This document shows positions 13,131 through 24,754 of a stretch of 64,000 nt of DNA, piece after piece (within the stretch, counting starts at the first letter, position 1; each line of letters opens with the position of its first letter). The translations under genes and the position numbers were made by a program. This stretch comes from Pyronema omphalodes (Eukaryota; Ascomycota; Pezizomycetes; Pezizales; Pyronemataceae): positions 496,001 through 560,000 of the forward strand of contig JAJJXM010000001.1 in the NCBI GenBank assembly GCA_024516155.1, given 5' to 3'. The notes beneath the pieces were generated by a model. It had not been told where the DNA came from. It ran no database searches and saw nothing but the letters and a program-made list of their open reading frames with translations.

Positions 13131-14759
13131 ATACAGTCCGTCACCATTAGTTATCCTGGTAATTTTGCACTGCCTCTACTTTAATACTTTCTCGTAGTTA
13201 AATATATCCCATTTCCACCCTCCACTGTAGATTTATAGTCGAGTATCGCTGCCGTCTTTTGGTATCAGTAATATCAGTAATTCTGATCCGTATTTTGGAT
13301 GACTGTTAGTTATTTGATTGAAAAAGCTGTTTCCTGAAGAATCAGGTTGTTGTAATTCTGTAATTCTGTAATTCTGAAAGTCTCATTTCATATAAAATAT
13401 TGATGTCTAACCAAACTATTCAACAAGACATTTTTCCCGGATGATATATAGACTAGCTAAATATCTTTATTAATTGATCAGTTCATAAAACCCGTTCAAG
13501 GGAATTGATATACTCACCATATGACATTTGTCGTGAGAACCACCAGTGTACCAACGATACCACACTACAATCCAGCCCTGGTTATAGAGAAATCATATTT
13601 TTAGGAGTTTGGCACGTTTCGCTCTAATGGTAATTTTTCATTTCAAGCACGAATTGGGCCAAGTACCAAACGTCTCAAACCAACGTAAGCAGTCAGAGCA
13701 ACCACGAGAACTTGGAGTTCATTAGTGGGATTATTTTGTTCGTCGAATTGTAGCGGTTGTCAACGGTAGCGGAGCAACAGTCCGTGCGCGTGTTAAATTC
13801 TCGGTTGAAGGGATATGGTGACATAGTTCCGTTTTTTTAGCTTACTAAGGATGGTTATTGCTGTAGCTCGAAGCTTGCATTGTTTTTGATATCTTTTCAA
13901 ATGGTTTCACGCTCGGTGAATGACACAAAGTGCCAAGTTAACAACTATCATCTACTCAGATCATATTTGTTAGCTGAGTGAATTCAATCTGTCAAGAACG
14001 GTTGAGAAATATACCGGCGCAGAGCGATCCCAAATTCTGTAGCTTTTTTTGAATTTCAATAGATTTATTGAGCTTTTACAAAGACCACTTTTCAATGCAT
14101 GGATCTTATTCATGGAGTATTCCTTCTGAAGCATCGATTGTCCAACAAAAAACCAGAGACTGTGGGTGGGGCTACGGTGGATGCTCCGATACGTCGCTAG
14201 CGACATAAATGAATTAACTTGAATAATAATAGAAAGCTGTACCGGATACACCCTCATCGGAATGCCATCTTCCAAGAAGTCCATTGCCCAGCCTTTGAAA
14301 TGAGCTTGTAACAAGCTTACATCTTAACTGAAGTTGGCACTCCCGCTTTAAGGAGGAGATCGATTGCTCTTGCAAGGTCGTCCGTTGGATGGCTCGTAAT
14401 GAGATTTATTGCTCTTGAGAGGCCGTCCGTAGCAAGGCCCGTCATGAGATTACCAGAGAGCACCTTCTTGAGACTATGGTTCGGAAGAAATGGCGAGTCT
14501 TAACGTAAAAATCGTAAAATCAGACGCAGACATTGCAGGATGGAATGAGGTTAATGTATATGTACTATTATCTTTTTGATAAAGATAAAATTGTAAAGCC
14601 TCATGAGAACAAAAGCAACCTTTACATTTACATTTGAATCATATACCGATTGAGGTCTCAAAGGCCTATGCGGGCAAGGACAAAAACAACCCTAATCCCG
14701 TCACTACACTCCACTGCAACCCCGAGTGACTCCGTATGAACATCCACACCCTTGCATAA

Positions 14760-16830
14760 ACCATCACCCGCTATAATATTCCTTCAACAATCCAAAAATC
14801 CAAAAAAGGGCGGCTTTTGCCCAGCCAGTAACTGAGAAATTTCTTCCTTTCCTTCCTTCTCCTCTCCACTCTTCTCTATCACTGCTACATAGCAAACACC
14901 AAACACTACAGACACCGAACGCGTCGATTGACAACAACTCACCCGAGTGACTATGCATCCTCTCTGAGCCACCCAGGAGCATAATAAAGCAACTCTGCTC
15001 AAAGATTAATTTATTTTTGTAGCATAAGTGAGTAAATCCTATCAATCTGAAGCTGTTACGCGTCGCGTCGCATCAAGCGTCACGGTGATCAATGTTTATT
15101 ACATCAATTGCATTACAGGCCTATTACTAACAACTCCAGAATAAACAATATCGACATTTAGAAACCTAACTCAGTCCTCACTAACGAAGAGACTTGCCTC
15201 CGAACTGTTTTCCAAGCTGCGAAAGATGAAATTTAAGCTGCAGCCAACCAGCCGCGGAAGATGAGACACATCAAGTATTTCGTTCGGGGTTCACTCCGAA
15301 TGATATTCTTGACTGCGGTCTCATTTCCCTGCTGGCTGTCTTTTCCTCTGCTTGTACTATAGTCTAACTTCGGTATGTACTCTGGCCCATGCTTCATGCC
15401 CCATACCTCGTGCCCCACGTCCCACTATTCTTCATATTATCATCACCTGACGATGCAAGAGCATTCCTGACATGTATAGATCATATATTTCTCCAAATAC
15501 TCCGCGGGTCACAATGAGAACATTGTGAGAGCCACGCTATAACATTGCTCGCTATTTTTGCGTCGTCAAAATCATCACGTCTGAGTCACTCTTTTTCCTT
15601 CCTGGGTAAGTCCTTCCTCACTCCTTTGGTGCCATAGAAACTCACGAGTCGGATAATAGGGGCGCTTGGAAGAAGAACGACTCTGATGACGATGACATGA
15701 GTAAGGACGATGAAGATGACAAAATGACTTGTGAATTTGTACAACGCATTATTGTCGTGTGGGCTTGGTTGAAAGGTAACCTTTAGCCTTCGAATAGGGA
15801 TTCGAAGAGAAAAATGAGGGGGGTGGGGGTGGATTCTCTTCTAAGCTCTGTACCCACTTGGGTTGAGTCGACGGTGAAGGGTACCTTCGGATAACAAGAA
15901 TGCAGCTGGACTCAGCAGCAACGAGCCGACGGAATCAAGAAAACTAGCAACTACTATAAGGGGTTTTGTGTGGCGGTGGGTGTTTTCCTCCCTAAATCTC
16001 AAGTTGTGGGAAGTCTAACAAGCCGCTGGGTAGTCTTCATGAAGGAGCCGAACTTATTCTTGGTCGGTTGGCTGGGCCTAATATCGACGGCAAAGACGGT
16101 GGTGAAACATCACAACTATAACTTTTCTATGAGGTGCATTGTGTAGTAGGTTAACTCCTTGATACTGAATCTTCGACTATGAGCATAGCTAATGCGATTA
16201 ATCAAAAGAATCAGCTTCCAATACTTGATCAAATCAACCTACGTTGAATTAGATATCGAACCGGTTCACCTTGATATTTCCTCTTTGTCCTTGTAGTTCG
16301 TAGTAGGACTTGGTAAGAGTTCTCTGCGTTATACATCACTGGTGACATTGCTGACCTAATTTGAACGACAACAGTGGATCATCTATAATAAGTAGTGCCA
16401 GATGCTTGCCATCTGGAAATTATCAAGTGAGAAGAAGATTGCTCAGCTACTGAGATTGTAAGAATCTCACATCTTAATTGATGTTGGTACGAGGCAGTAG
16501 TGGTAGTGTGGGCGGATGAAGACAGGGTGTTCCAGCGGATTTCGATAGATAACCAGGCTGCTGTGATGGAATGATGTTTGGGGAATATCTAACTGCGTCT
16601 CCACCGTTCTGTTCAACTTCAACCTGGAAGGAACTCCCATCTCGTTTCAAGGAGGAAATCGATTGCTTTTGGAAGGTCGTCCGTAGCTGCAAGGTTCGGG
16701 AGGAGATTACAAGAGAGCGCCTTCTTGAGACTATGGTTGAGAAGGAGTAACGAGTTTTGCCTTAGACGCGAACGTAGAAATTGGAGGATGGAGTAGGGGT
16801 TATCAATATATGTGTACTATTATCTCGTAA
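14760..16830 (+). pseudogene. Degenerate copy of the tandem spliced-gene-like unit (left arm)
   Basis: This is the plus-strand counterpart of the units at 51,700-53,970 and 54,180-56,460 on the minus strand. It keeps a pyrimidine-rich leader near 14,840-14,880 and a frame THQVFRSGFTPNDILDCGLI near 15,268-15,330 that ends in TAA (at about 15,363) where the right copies stay open. It keeps donor-like GTATGT at about 15,372 and GTAAGT at about 15,605, and an acidic open stretch NDSDDDDMSKDDEDDKMTCE near 15,677-15,737 that continues EFVQRIIVVWAWLKG to a GTAACC donor. About 150 bp of exon-like sequence present in the right copies (encoding or containing the GAATTGAGGTGTAG segment) is missing. No protein family is recognised. 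It may be a decayed gene or a spliced noncoding transcript. Confidence 0.4.
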
Positions 16831-17259
16831 TGGAAATAAATTTGTAAAACCTCTTCAGAAAAAAAAGCAACCCCGAACCCGTCACTACCCCCCACTTCCA
16901 TGATCGTTTCATCTAAAAATCTAGCTGGACTTTCACTTGTTGATAGGGAGAAAGCCAGGGTGGCTTAAAATTCGATAACATCATTTTCATTGGGGGTTCG
17001 AGATAGGGGAAAGAAGTAGAGACGATCGGTCCAAGAGGCTTCCAGAATCCGCGGTTGTCGAGGGTTCTCTAGCTCTACCGGTGTACAGTAACCGACGCAT
17101 CTCCAGTGGTAGGGTTAGGTACCCAGTTAACTAACTTGTTGGGGAGTTGATCATTTAACATCATTGATCTAATAATAGGTTCAACTGTGCTCAATGACTT
17201 TTGGTGTCGAGACTCGGATGAGGTTAATGGTTCGTGGACACGGTGCACCAAATATTGGT

Positions 17260-18857
17260 ATCCCTATGGTACAAGAAAACGAGTGAGAGTGGTTTAGTTC
17301 AAACACCTTCGTGGTTTAGCTAAACACCGAAAGTGTTTAGTTAAACACCCTAAACACCAAAGTTGTTTAGTCTGATTTAAGGTGTTTAGCTAAACCACCC
17401 ATCGTTGTTTAAAGGTGTTTAGTTAAACACCCCTAAACACCGAAGTTGTTTAGTGTGATTTACGGTGTTTAGCTAAACCACCCAGCGTTGTTTAGTTAAA
17501 CAACTACCTTGATTTTTTTTTTTTGAGGGGTTTATTTAAACACCCTAGGGGTGTTTAAATAAACACCTTCTTTTTCGCTTATTCTTCGGTGTTTATTTAA
17601 ACATCCTAGGGGTGTTTAAGGATGTTTAAATAAACACCTTCTTTTGTGCTTATTTTTCGGTGTTTAGATAAACACCCTAGGGGTGTTTAAGGATGTTTAA
17701 ATAAACACCTTCTTTTTTACATATTCTTTGGGGTTTATTTAAACACCCTAGGGGTGTTTAAATCAATACCTTCTTCTTCGCCTATTCTTCGGGGTTTATT
17801 TGAACTATCCTCTGACGTTTAAATAAACATCTACAGTCCACTTCCTAGGGATGGCGTTTCCATGGTTCATATAAACCACCCTGCAGTGTTCTACTGAACA
17901 TTCAGTTTTAACCTGTAGAGCTGTGTTCTGTTTTTGTTTGTTGATGGAAGTGGATATTGCCTTAGTGCGCATCCCTTCCTTATGTTCTGTTCGTTCTGCC
18001 GTTGTTGTTCCTCGTTCTTCATCCATTTCATTCACTTGTTTCTCCACCTCCATCTTTCCGTCTTGTTTGACTGTAAGTTTTTCCTCATGTCAAATGTTTG
18101 TCCCTCTACAGAATTTGCTAGTTCATACACCATACGCCACCGGAGGGACAAAAGGGAGAGAGGGGTGGGGGGGGATATGAACTTCTAGATACTCGCTGAG
18201 TCAAGTACTGCAAACCAACCCCACAAATATCTACAATGCTAACCACACAAACAGGATGCTCAGAAAACCTAAGTCCATTTATTGAAGCGATCCATGATTC
18301 CAGCATATGTAAGGGTCAATTAAAACAGGCACAAAGCGAATGGTACAACACAGAGAGGAGGAGCAGGAGTAGGAGGGGTGAGGAGGGAGGTGGGAGGTTC
18401 CTGTATGTATAGATAGAGGACCTGGCAATAGCTAGAGACATGTTATATAATGAGCGAGTGGTTTAGTAATTAATTTAAAACATTTAAAAAATATCGGAGG
18501 TGCTTGATCAAACCACTATTGTGCAAGGCGTTTAAATCGGTGTTTAAAGGTGTTTAGTAGGTGTTTAGATCGGTGTTTAAAGGTGTTTAAAGGTGTTTAA
18601 ATCAGTGTTTAAATCGTTGTTTAAAGGTGTTTAGTAGGTGTTTAAAGAGGTGTTTAGTAGGTGTTTAAAGGTGTTTAGTAGGTGTTTAAAGAGGTGTTTA
18701 GTAGGTGTTTAAAGGTGTTTAGTAGGTGTTTAAAGAGGTGTTTAGTAGGTGTTTAAAGAGGTGTTTAGTAAATGAATTTTGCGGGTGTTTGAATTAAACA
18801 CCTTTTGTGGTTTAAAGTGTGGTTTGATTAAACACCTTTTTTTTGTACCACAGGGGT
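17260..18857. mobile_element. 1.6-kb transposon-like element built of GGTGTTTA/TAAACACC repeats
   Basis: The ends are inverted repeats: ATCCCTATGGTACAAGAAAA on the left and, reverse-complemented, ACCCCTGTGGTACAAAAAAA on the right (about 17 of 20 positions). Both ends are flanked by ATTGGT (17,254-17,259 and 18,858-18,863), a 6-bp direct repeat fitting a target-site duplication. The right arm of the inverted duplication has the same flanks without this element (near 51,190-51,215). From 17,290 to 17,900 there are many palindromic units of the form GTGTTTA-n-TAAACAC. From 18,520 to 18,840 there are about 20 head-to-tail GGTGTTTAAA or GGTGTTTAGTA units. The middle (about 17,910-18,480) is unique sequence with no convincing transposase frame, so the element is probably non-autonomous. 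No superfamily is assigned. Confidence 0.75.
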
Positions 18858-18907
18858 ATTGGTGCATGACGTAGATGCCCTTAGCCTGTAATTTTGCTCA
18901 TATATAT

Positions 18908-19124
18908 GGTGACGGACACTTAGTACGTCTGGGTAGCGTAACCCCCGATGGCAACCGTTATTCCTCCACAAAAAAGCATGTTTTTATTTATTTATTCTAC
19001 ATACAGCTGAAGAATACCATGTTTTCAGTAATCTGATGTGGCGATTTTGTGGTTTGATGAATTGTGGTGGAAAAATAGTAGTCGCCGTCGGGGGTTACGC
19101 TACCCGGACTGAGTGTCCGTCACC
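18908..19124. mobile_element. MITE, left-arm copy (about 217 bp, about 44-bp terminal inverted repeats)
   Basis: The element opens GGTGACGGACACTTAG and closes with the complementary CTGAGTGTCCGTCACC. The inverted match continues through GGGTAGCGTAACCCCCGA with only a few mismatches, giving arms of about 44 bp around an AT-rich centre of about 120 bp. There is no coding capacity. The same element lies at the matching place in the right arm (50,922-51,133), so it was present before the duplication. A target duplication is not clear. Confidence 0.75.
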
Positions 19125-19742
19125 AAAACTTTGGGGCGTTAAACCCCGAGCGAGACAACAATCACTAAGGTATTAGCTTGAGGCCAGATTGTGGTACACA
19201 CATAAACGCGAAGCTTCGTTTATTTTCGCTTGCCGCCGAGGCGCAGAGACTCTAGGTTCAAGGAAGTCGGGAGATATGGGAATCTGTGTATCGTTGTAGA
19301 GAAAGGAAAATACCACCAACAGAAAATTTTGCAAACACAAAAACTCACTATCGCGTATTCCTATTGCACAAATATGCATAGGGGATAACTTAGATGTATA
19401 TAGCACTTTCTCTAGCGGGAGCATGCGTTAACTAAGATCTTCACATGATGTCACTCGATTGGCTTCATCTCCTCCACTGGGAATAAATTCCAAACATTAC
19501 AAACCAGTGTTCCCCAGAGATAACGGCTAAAGCTTCATTCACGGAGACCCACCCTCGATTTTGGCGCGTGAATTTTCGCGCCGGACAGTGACGTCCTGCT
19601 ATGACAGAATAGCAGTCACTGCCCGTTTCCCGGATTCATAGTCGCCGCTGCAGAGTATTAAATGGAGTTGTTTCCGCGAGGACTTCTAGATCTCTCCGTC
19701 ATCTCAACGTTTAATTCCATTCTCTCTTTCACCACAACCATC

Positions 19743-21321
19743 ATGAAGTCGATGCTTATTCTCGCAGTGGGTCTTTTGCAATTCTCTGCAGGGCTAGCGA
19801 TCCCCCCAAACCAACCGCGGACAAATCCCGTTTTTGACTCATTAATGGATGAGATTGCTTCAGACAGTTTGGTGGAACCAGATACTATCAAAATCGCCAC
19901 CTCATCCAGCGAGATACACTCATCGACACACGTTCACTCAGGATCGGAGGAAACTGCACCCATCACTACTGGTTCCCCAGAGCCTTTCGACCTTCCCAAC
20001 AACTACACTATACCAGCCAATTCCCCGCTGGACTCCCCCCAAAACCAATCCAAGAAAACCAAGGAGCCCAAAGAAAAGCACACGAAGCCCCCCTCCGCTC
20101 CCGGCTCTGTACCCCTCGACCTTGTCCGCTGGCAGTCCAAGATCTCAGACTCTGTCCCCATCTCCTCCCTTAGCCTTCCCGGTACCCACAACACAATGGC
20201 CTACCGCGCCACATACCCGATTCCCACGCAGATCTTTGGATGGCAATGCCAACACAACTCTCTCCGCCAACAACTAGAAAAGGGAGTGCGGTACCTCGAC
20301 CTTCGCTTGGAGCATCGACACAACAAGTTCCGTCTTCACCACGGCCTGGCTCAGCTCGACTTCAGCTTTACCCGGGTCATCCGGACGCTGGAGAGGTTCT
20401 ATGAAGTCTCTCCAGATGAAACACTGATTATTCGCATGGCGTGCAACAACTGCCATGAAAAGTCCTCAAGAAAGGGGCATAATGGAAATACCCGGGAGTT
20501 CTGGGATACGATGCGGTGGTATATGGAGGAGAATCCGGATACGAAAAATTTCTTCTCCAAACGACTCTACATGGGAGATGGTATTCCCACACTTGGAGAG
20601 GCCAGAGGGAAAATCATCCCGTTACAGGCAAATGCCGGCGGAGATGTCCCAGGGTGAGTTCTACAGTCTACTTCCTCATTCAGCGCCCTTTCATTTACTG
20701 TTTATGCTAACGAATATCAATAGCTTCATCCGCTGGACTGATACATCGAAGCTGATCGTCCAAGACGACTGGGAGCCTCAGGGTGGCAAGTTCTGGAGGA
20801 AGAAAGTCCAGACAATCAAGGACTTTTTCAAGCTGGTCCTTGGAATCCAGCATCCTCATCTCAACCCCGACGCTGCCATACCTCCCATCACTCTCAACCA
20901 CTTCACTATGGCGCATTGGTTCTGGTGGGGCCCGAAAAATATCACCAAATACGTCTGGAAGAAGCTATACAATGAGGTGAAGTTTCTGTGGGATAATGGT
21001 GGTGGACATCCAATGGGAGTCGCCATCTTGGATTTCGCCACCGAGGCCGTTACGAGATCGATTGTTGAGAAGAATTGGCTGGAAAGAGGCGCCATGGAGG
21101 GGCATTGGGACGAGATTGATTGGGAGTGGGAGAAGTGGACTGGCGGATGGAGGCAGGATTACGCGGGGATGGGGAAGAGGGATTTGGACGGGGAAGTTCC
21201 GGCGGGGTTGGAGGAAGTCTGGCCCGAGGAGCCGGAAGAAGAGGAGTTGGAGAATATGTGGCCATTGGAGTCAGAGCCCGAAGGGTTCGATGATATTGAG
21301 GAACTCTGGCCTTCAGAATAA
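19743..21321 (+). CDS. Secreted PI-PLC-like phosphodiesterase, 502 aa (left-arm copy)
   Basis: Exons are 19,743-20,653 and 20,724-21,321; the 70-nt intron runs GTGAGT to AATAG. I chose the ATG giving a signal peptide MKSMLILAVGLLQFSAGLA (cleavage after about residue 19); an in-frame ATG at 19,662 would bury it. Residues 20-125 are a Ser/Thr/Pro/Lys-rich linker. From about 126 comes a PLC-like phosphodiesterase X domain: SLPGTHNTMAY (His149), GVRYLDLRL, and KFRLHHGLAQ (His199/200), matching the two-histidine plan of bacterial-type PI-specific phospholipases C. The usual Asp after the first His is Asn here. The family cleaves phosphoinositide or GPI head groups; the actual substrate is unknown. 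The C terminus is very acidic and repeats a W-P motif three times (EEVWPEE, ENMWPLE, EELWPSE). A near-identical gene lies at 48,726-50,303 on the other strand. Confidence 0.9.
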
Positions 21322-21610
21322 GGGATGTGCTGTTTTTTGATGCACCTACGAATTTGTTTTTAATCTTGACTGTACGAAGGAGGGGATATCATTCTACTTT
21401 TGGCGGAGTTTTATAGCGAAGCATGTTGTATCATCTATTACTGTACATTAGAAGGCGTTTTTGATAGGGGTCTTTGGGAAATATTTGGATTTTTATATAA
21501 TTTCTTTGGAATACCTAGACAGACAATAAACAGACATACCTTATCTAAAATCCGCGCGCAGCACATTGCATACCGATGATGATCGCTTTGTCCATGAGTG
21601 ATCTCTGATG

Positions 21611-23216
21611 AATAGACACAATGTAATACCGCTCTTCTGTTCTTAACTCTTTCGTTTTCGCATCACTTGTAAAAGAGATAAATAATGCCGATCTAACCAT
21701 AGGGTCTTTATTTCCCCGTTAGTTCCTGTGGGAGGCTACAGTATGGTCACGAAGGAGTGGTGAATGGAGTTTCGTGATATAAGTCATCTCAATGCAATGA
21801 GCCCGCGTGGATGCTATTTGATACTGGTGCAATGCAGATAAGGTTCCCTGGGAAAGAATGTGGGCATGCAGAGAATACAATGGAGGATTGGTCACAAGTA
21901 GGATACACGGGGCTCGTGGTTTCATGTAGCTACTGAATCAATTGGTTTCTTTGCTTCACGTTTATTGCGCATAGGAGTGATCTGAGAAATACTGCACTCA
22001 GTGATACGAGCAGGTGTGGCAGTTTCAGGTGTATTGAGCGCGTTTGTAGTTGCGGGTTGCGTTGGTGACACTATGAGATTGATGGCAATTTGGATGTTGT
22101 GGTGAGGATCGATGTCAAAGGTGTGGGCTGTGGTGAAGATAGCGACAACAGAGGAGGTATTGGAGGTGATGGGTACTGGGTGTGCGGGTTGTCGTGGAGA
22201 TTGAACGCACAGTTGTCGATTGAGACGCGTCGCGACAACCCAGCAAAGCACTTGAGCTGCCCATTAACATCCGAACGTTCACGATAAACCAAAAGACACG
22301 CGATCAAAGATCCTTCATCAACTCCACGCCGTAGCCTGGAAGAATCAACGAAAGAAAGAAGAAAGTAAAATGGGGCCAAAAATTCCCTTACCCGCCGAAG
22401 CAGATAAGGAGCGGTCAAGGTTATAGTTTTCAACCAGCAAAAACAAGCTCTCGGATTAAATCCTCACTGAGACTCGTATGCCCTTGCACTTGGATGGAGA
22501 GGAAAGAGAGGTGGGGAGAAAGGGGGGCTTATATACCCTAGAATTCTGCCGCCAAGATATTTTGCCGCTCGCCGCGTTTATCGGCGGTGCTGCAGCACTA
22601 GTGCTATTTTCAACATGTGGCATCGATGACAACAGAAATCAGTAGTGTGTTCCACGAGCTAGCGCGCACACCAAGACTCATCATTCAAAGAACTTTGGCT
22701 GCTGGAAGGTGCATTTTCAACCCCCAGAATTTGAGAGTTGAAGCCTCTGTAGCCAGGGATTCATCCATGCATCGAAGCCCAGTACCGAGTCCTCATTGCA
22801 GAGACGGATATATGTACCTGAAAACATTTAGTAAAATTGAAGCGAGAAAATAACTGTTATAGTGAGCTTAGAACATGACAATAGAGATATAAATTTCTCT
22901 TCGATTTTATAAAAGCATGTCAATGAATTCTGTTAAAGTACAAACAGCAACTTACACACCGCTTACCGTCAATCAGACGCTCCACTTGTAAAAATATGAA
23001 TTCCAGAATGTCCACCTACACGCCAATTAGCAACAATAATGTACTTATGTTATCACTTGCTCAGAAAACTCAAAACACAGACTTACTGCTGGACAGTATA
23101 ACCGGGGTTTTACTTCTTTTCACGACGCGAGAACTCCCCAAAACAAAAATGATGTATTTTCCTTATTAAATCCAGATTACCAACTTAGAGAACTTTCCAC
23201 ATAGCATACACCAATT
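21611..23216. other. Intergenic region inside the inner end of the left arm
   Basis: Short frames of up to 120 aa are present on both strands without motif or splice support. No repeat, RNA gene or mobile element was recognised. The duplication stops just inside this stretch. Confidence 0.5.
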
Positions 23217-23474
23217 TCATTCCACAGTAACAGTCCTCCCAACAACACACACAACCTTCGTCTTAACAATCCCCCGACGATTCTCTTTTGGGACCCTAAA
23301 CGTTTTCATCCCCCATCTATCAACCATAACAATCGCCCTATTCTGATTAGATTTTTCATAATAGAGTTCTCGTGCAACTCGATTGGCAGTGGAAATACTA
23401 CCGAAGATGCCGGAGTGTTTAGTACGTTGGCCGTTGCCGTGTTTGATGTGAACCATGTAGGCGAAGAGATTCAT
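23217..23474 (-). CDS. Small basic hypothetical protein, 85 aa
   Basis: A single-exon frame runs MNLFAYMVHIKHGNGQRTKH, then ANRVARELYYEKSNQNRAIV, then VDRWGMKTFRVPKENRRGIV, and ends VVCVVGRTVTVE. The pattern is beta (YMVHIKH), helix with AxxxAR (ISTANRVARELYYEK), beta, WGMKTFRV, beta. It resembles a small alpha-beta domain seen in many uncharacterised fungal proteins that begin with a V/YxVxI strand, but I cannot name the family. It is basic, without signal or membrane segment. The next gene upstream is the JmjC gene, on the same strand. It could be a chance frame, but the secondary-structure-like pattern and lack of low complexity favour a real gene. Confidence 0.45.
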   Translation of the reverse strand: MNLFAYMVHIKHGNGQRTKHSGIFGSISTANRVARELYYEKSNQNRAIVMVDRWGMKTFRVPKENRRGIVKTKVVCVVGRTVTVE

Positions 23475-24754
23475 GGTGGATCGTTGATGGGATGAAAGGA
23501 TTTGGAGTGAAGTTGGACAAAGGGTTTTTGCGGGGTGAGGGGGGTGAGGGGTGAGGGAGGGGGGTTTATTGTCGTGTTGTTCATGTTGATAAGTGGGATT
23601 GGCTTCAAGATATTCAAAATATTCAAGATATTCAAGATACTCGGGTCCCTAAACAACCGAGAATCCGAGATCGAAGAAAACAAACCGAAGGGTACAGAAT
23701 ACCAGACAAACAAATCTCCTCGATCCAATTTCCAGGTCAAAACATACCCCCCAAACCCCGCAAACTCAATACATACTCTCAAAATCATCCCACCATTAGA
23801 AATTCCCAGAAATCAAGCACTATACCCTAGCCGCCTAAGCTTATGCTGGTTGGTCTTTGCGCAGATATTCAACATGAACAGAATTTTTACCGATATTCTA
23901 ACATAGCAAACTCACACCCCAAAATCCGGCAGCATACCCAAGAGTTATACTTAGATGAAGAGAATCAGAATACAGTAGACGTAGATTAGACTATAACTTA
24001 TAAGAACTTCGAGTGATCCTCTATGCATGACTATAACTATAACTATAATTATAACCATAACTGTAATGAACTACTACTCGACGACTGGGGAGGAATAGGA
24101 GCAGGAAAATGGAATGTATTTATCTGTTAATAAGAAATAAAGGGTTGTTGGAGTCTGGGAGAAAACTTTTTGGGCTTTTTTTGGCTTTTTTTGAAGGTCG
24201 TTGGTTTGGGGGCTTCTTTTCCGGATTATGGGGGCTTGGGGGTTGAGGCTTGAGGCTTGAGGTTTGCGGCTTGCGGAATTGTTGGTGTTGGGATAGGGAT
24301 ATGGGTAGATATGCATAAGAGCGGATCGAGATGCTTCAGCCTTGAGGGGTTCTGTTCTTGGTTAGATGAAAATTCGAAAGCTTGGTTTTATATCGTGAAA
24401 TTTGGATTTCATGGAGTGGTAAGTGGTAAGTGATGATGAGATAGATGTGATGATTCCTGGAGCGTGAATTTCATAGGTGTAATGGCGGGTTAAAAAAGGG
24501 GAAGTTAAGTACTCCGAGTCTAGAATACCCCTCCCACAAATATCATCATCGTTATTGTTTTGTTACATAGCCATTTCTTGTACTTTGGATATTATCATAT
24601 ATTTCTCCAACGTTGCATCGACTGTTTTCTCTAAACCTTTTTTTTCCCCTCTTAAATTCGTGATATTCCTAATATTCGTCTATTTTCACTCCCAACTCCA
24701 GGGATTCCAAGATTTCCAGGGTTTCCAGGGTTTCCAGGCTCCAATGGTTCCAGT
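23475..24754. other. Intergenic region with short tandem motifs
   Basis: Small runs include AAGATATTCAAAATATTCAAG near 23,605, TATAACTATAACTATAATTATAACC near 24,030 and CCAGGGTTTCCAGGGTTTCC near 24,715. An 80-codon minus frame at 24,074-24,316 is Pro/Lys/Ser-rich and is not supported as a gene. Confidence 0.45.

Larger units (their letters stand above)
4047..14289. other. About 10 kb gene-poor stretch with no intact gene I can support
   Basis: Open frames here are short (mostly 60-150 aa), overlap on both strands and carry no family motif I recognise. A few pieces look like remnants. On the minus strand near 10,160-9,980 a frame MTGSSAYGDNSGNIGTSM is followed by a good GTAAGA donor, and a GTATGT donor follows downstream. 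On the plus strand near 11,465-11,630 there is a frame containing LDSAGLDPADVFQLSVVPEG. I could not extend either into a complete gene. The stretch could be a gene graveyard, fast-evolving small genes, or heavily split genes that cannot be modelled by eye. Confidence 0.45.
14290..21610. repeat. Left arm of a large inverted duplication
   Basis: This arm matches the reverse complement of about 48,275-54,500. Anchors seen by eye are: the PLC-like gene (19,743-21,321 versus 50,303-48,726); the MITE (18,908 versus 51,133); the sequence beginning CTAGCTGGACTTTCACTTG at about 16,920 versus its complement near 51,520; the CCCGAGTGACTCCGTATGAA block near 14,730 versus 54,000; and the GCTGTTACGCGTCGCGTCG block at about 15,050 versus 53,670. 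The inner end is near 21,610, after the shared TAAAATCCGCGCGCAGC segment. It differs from the right arm by a 1.6-kb insertion at 17,260-18,857 and several small deletions. Confidence 0.85.

Noticed and set aside
17800..18188. Possible transposase remnants in the centre of the GGTGTTTA element
   Set aside because: Frames of 82-85 aa show no DDE, zinc-finger or HTH pattern.
19662..19742. Extended start for the left PLC gene
   Set aside because: It would place 27 residues before a clear signal peptide, and the right copy has no equivalent in-frame ATG.
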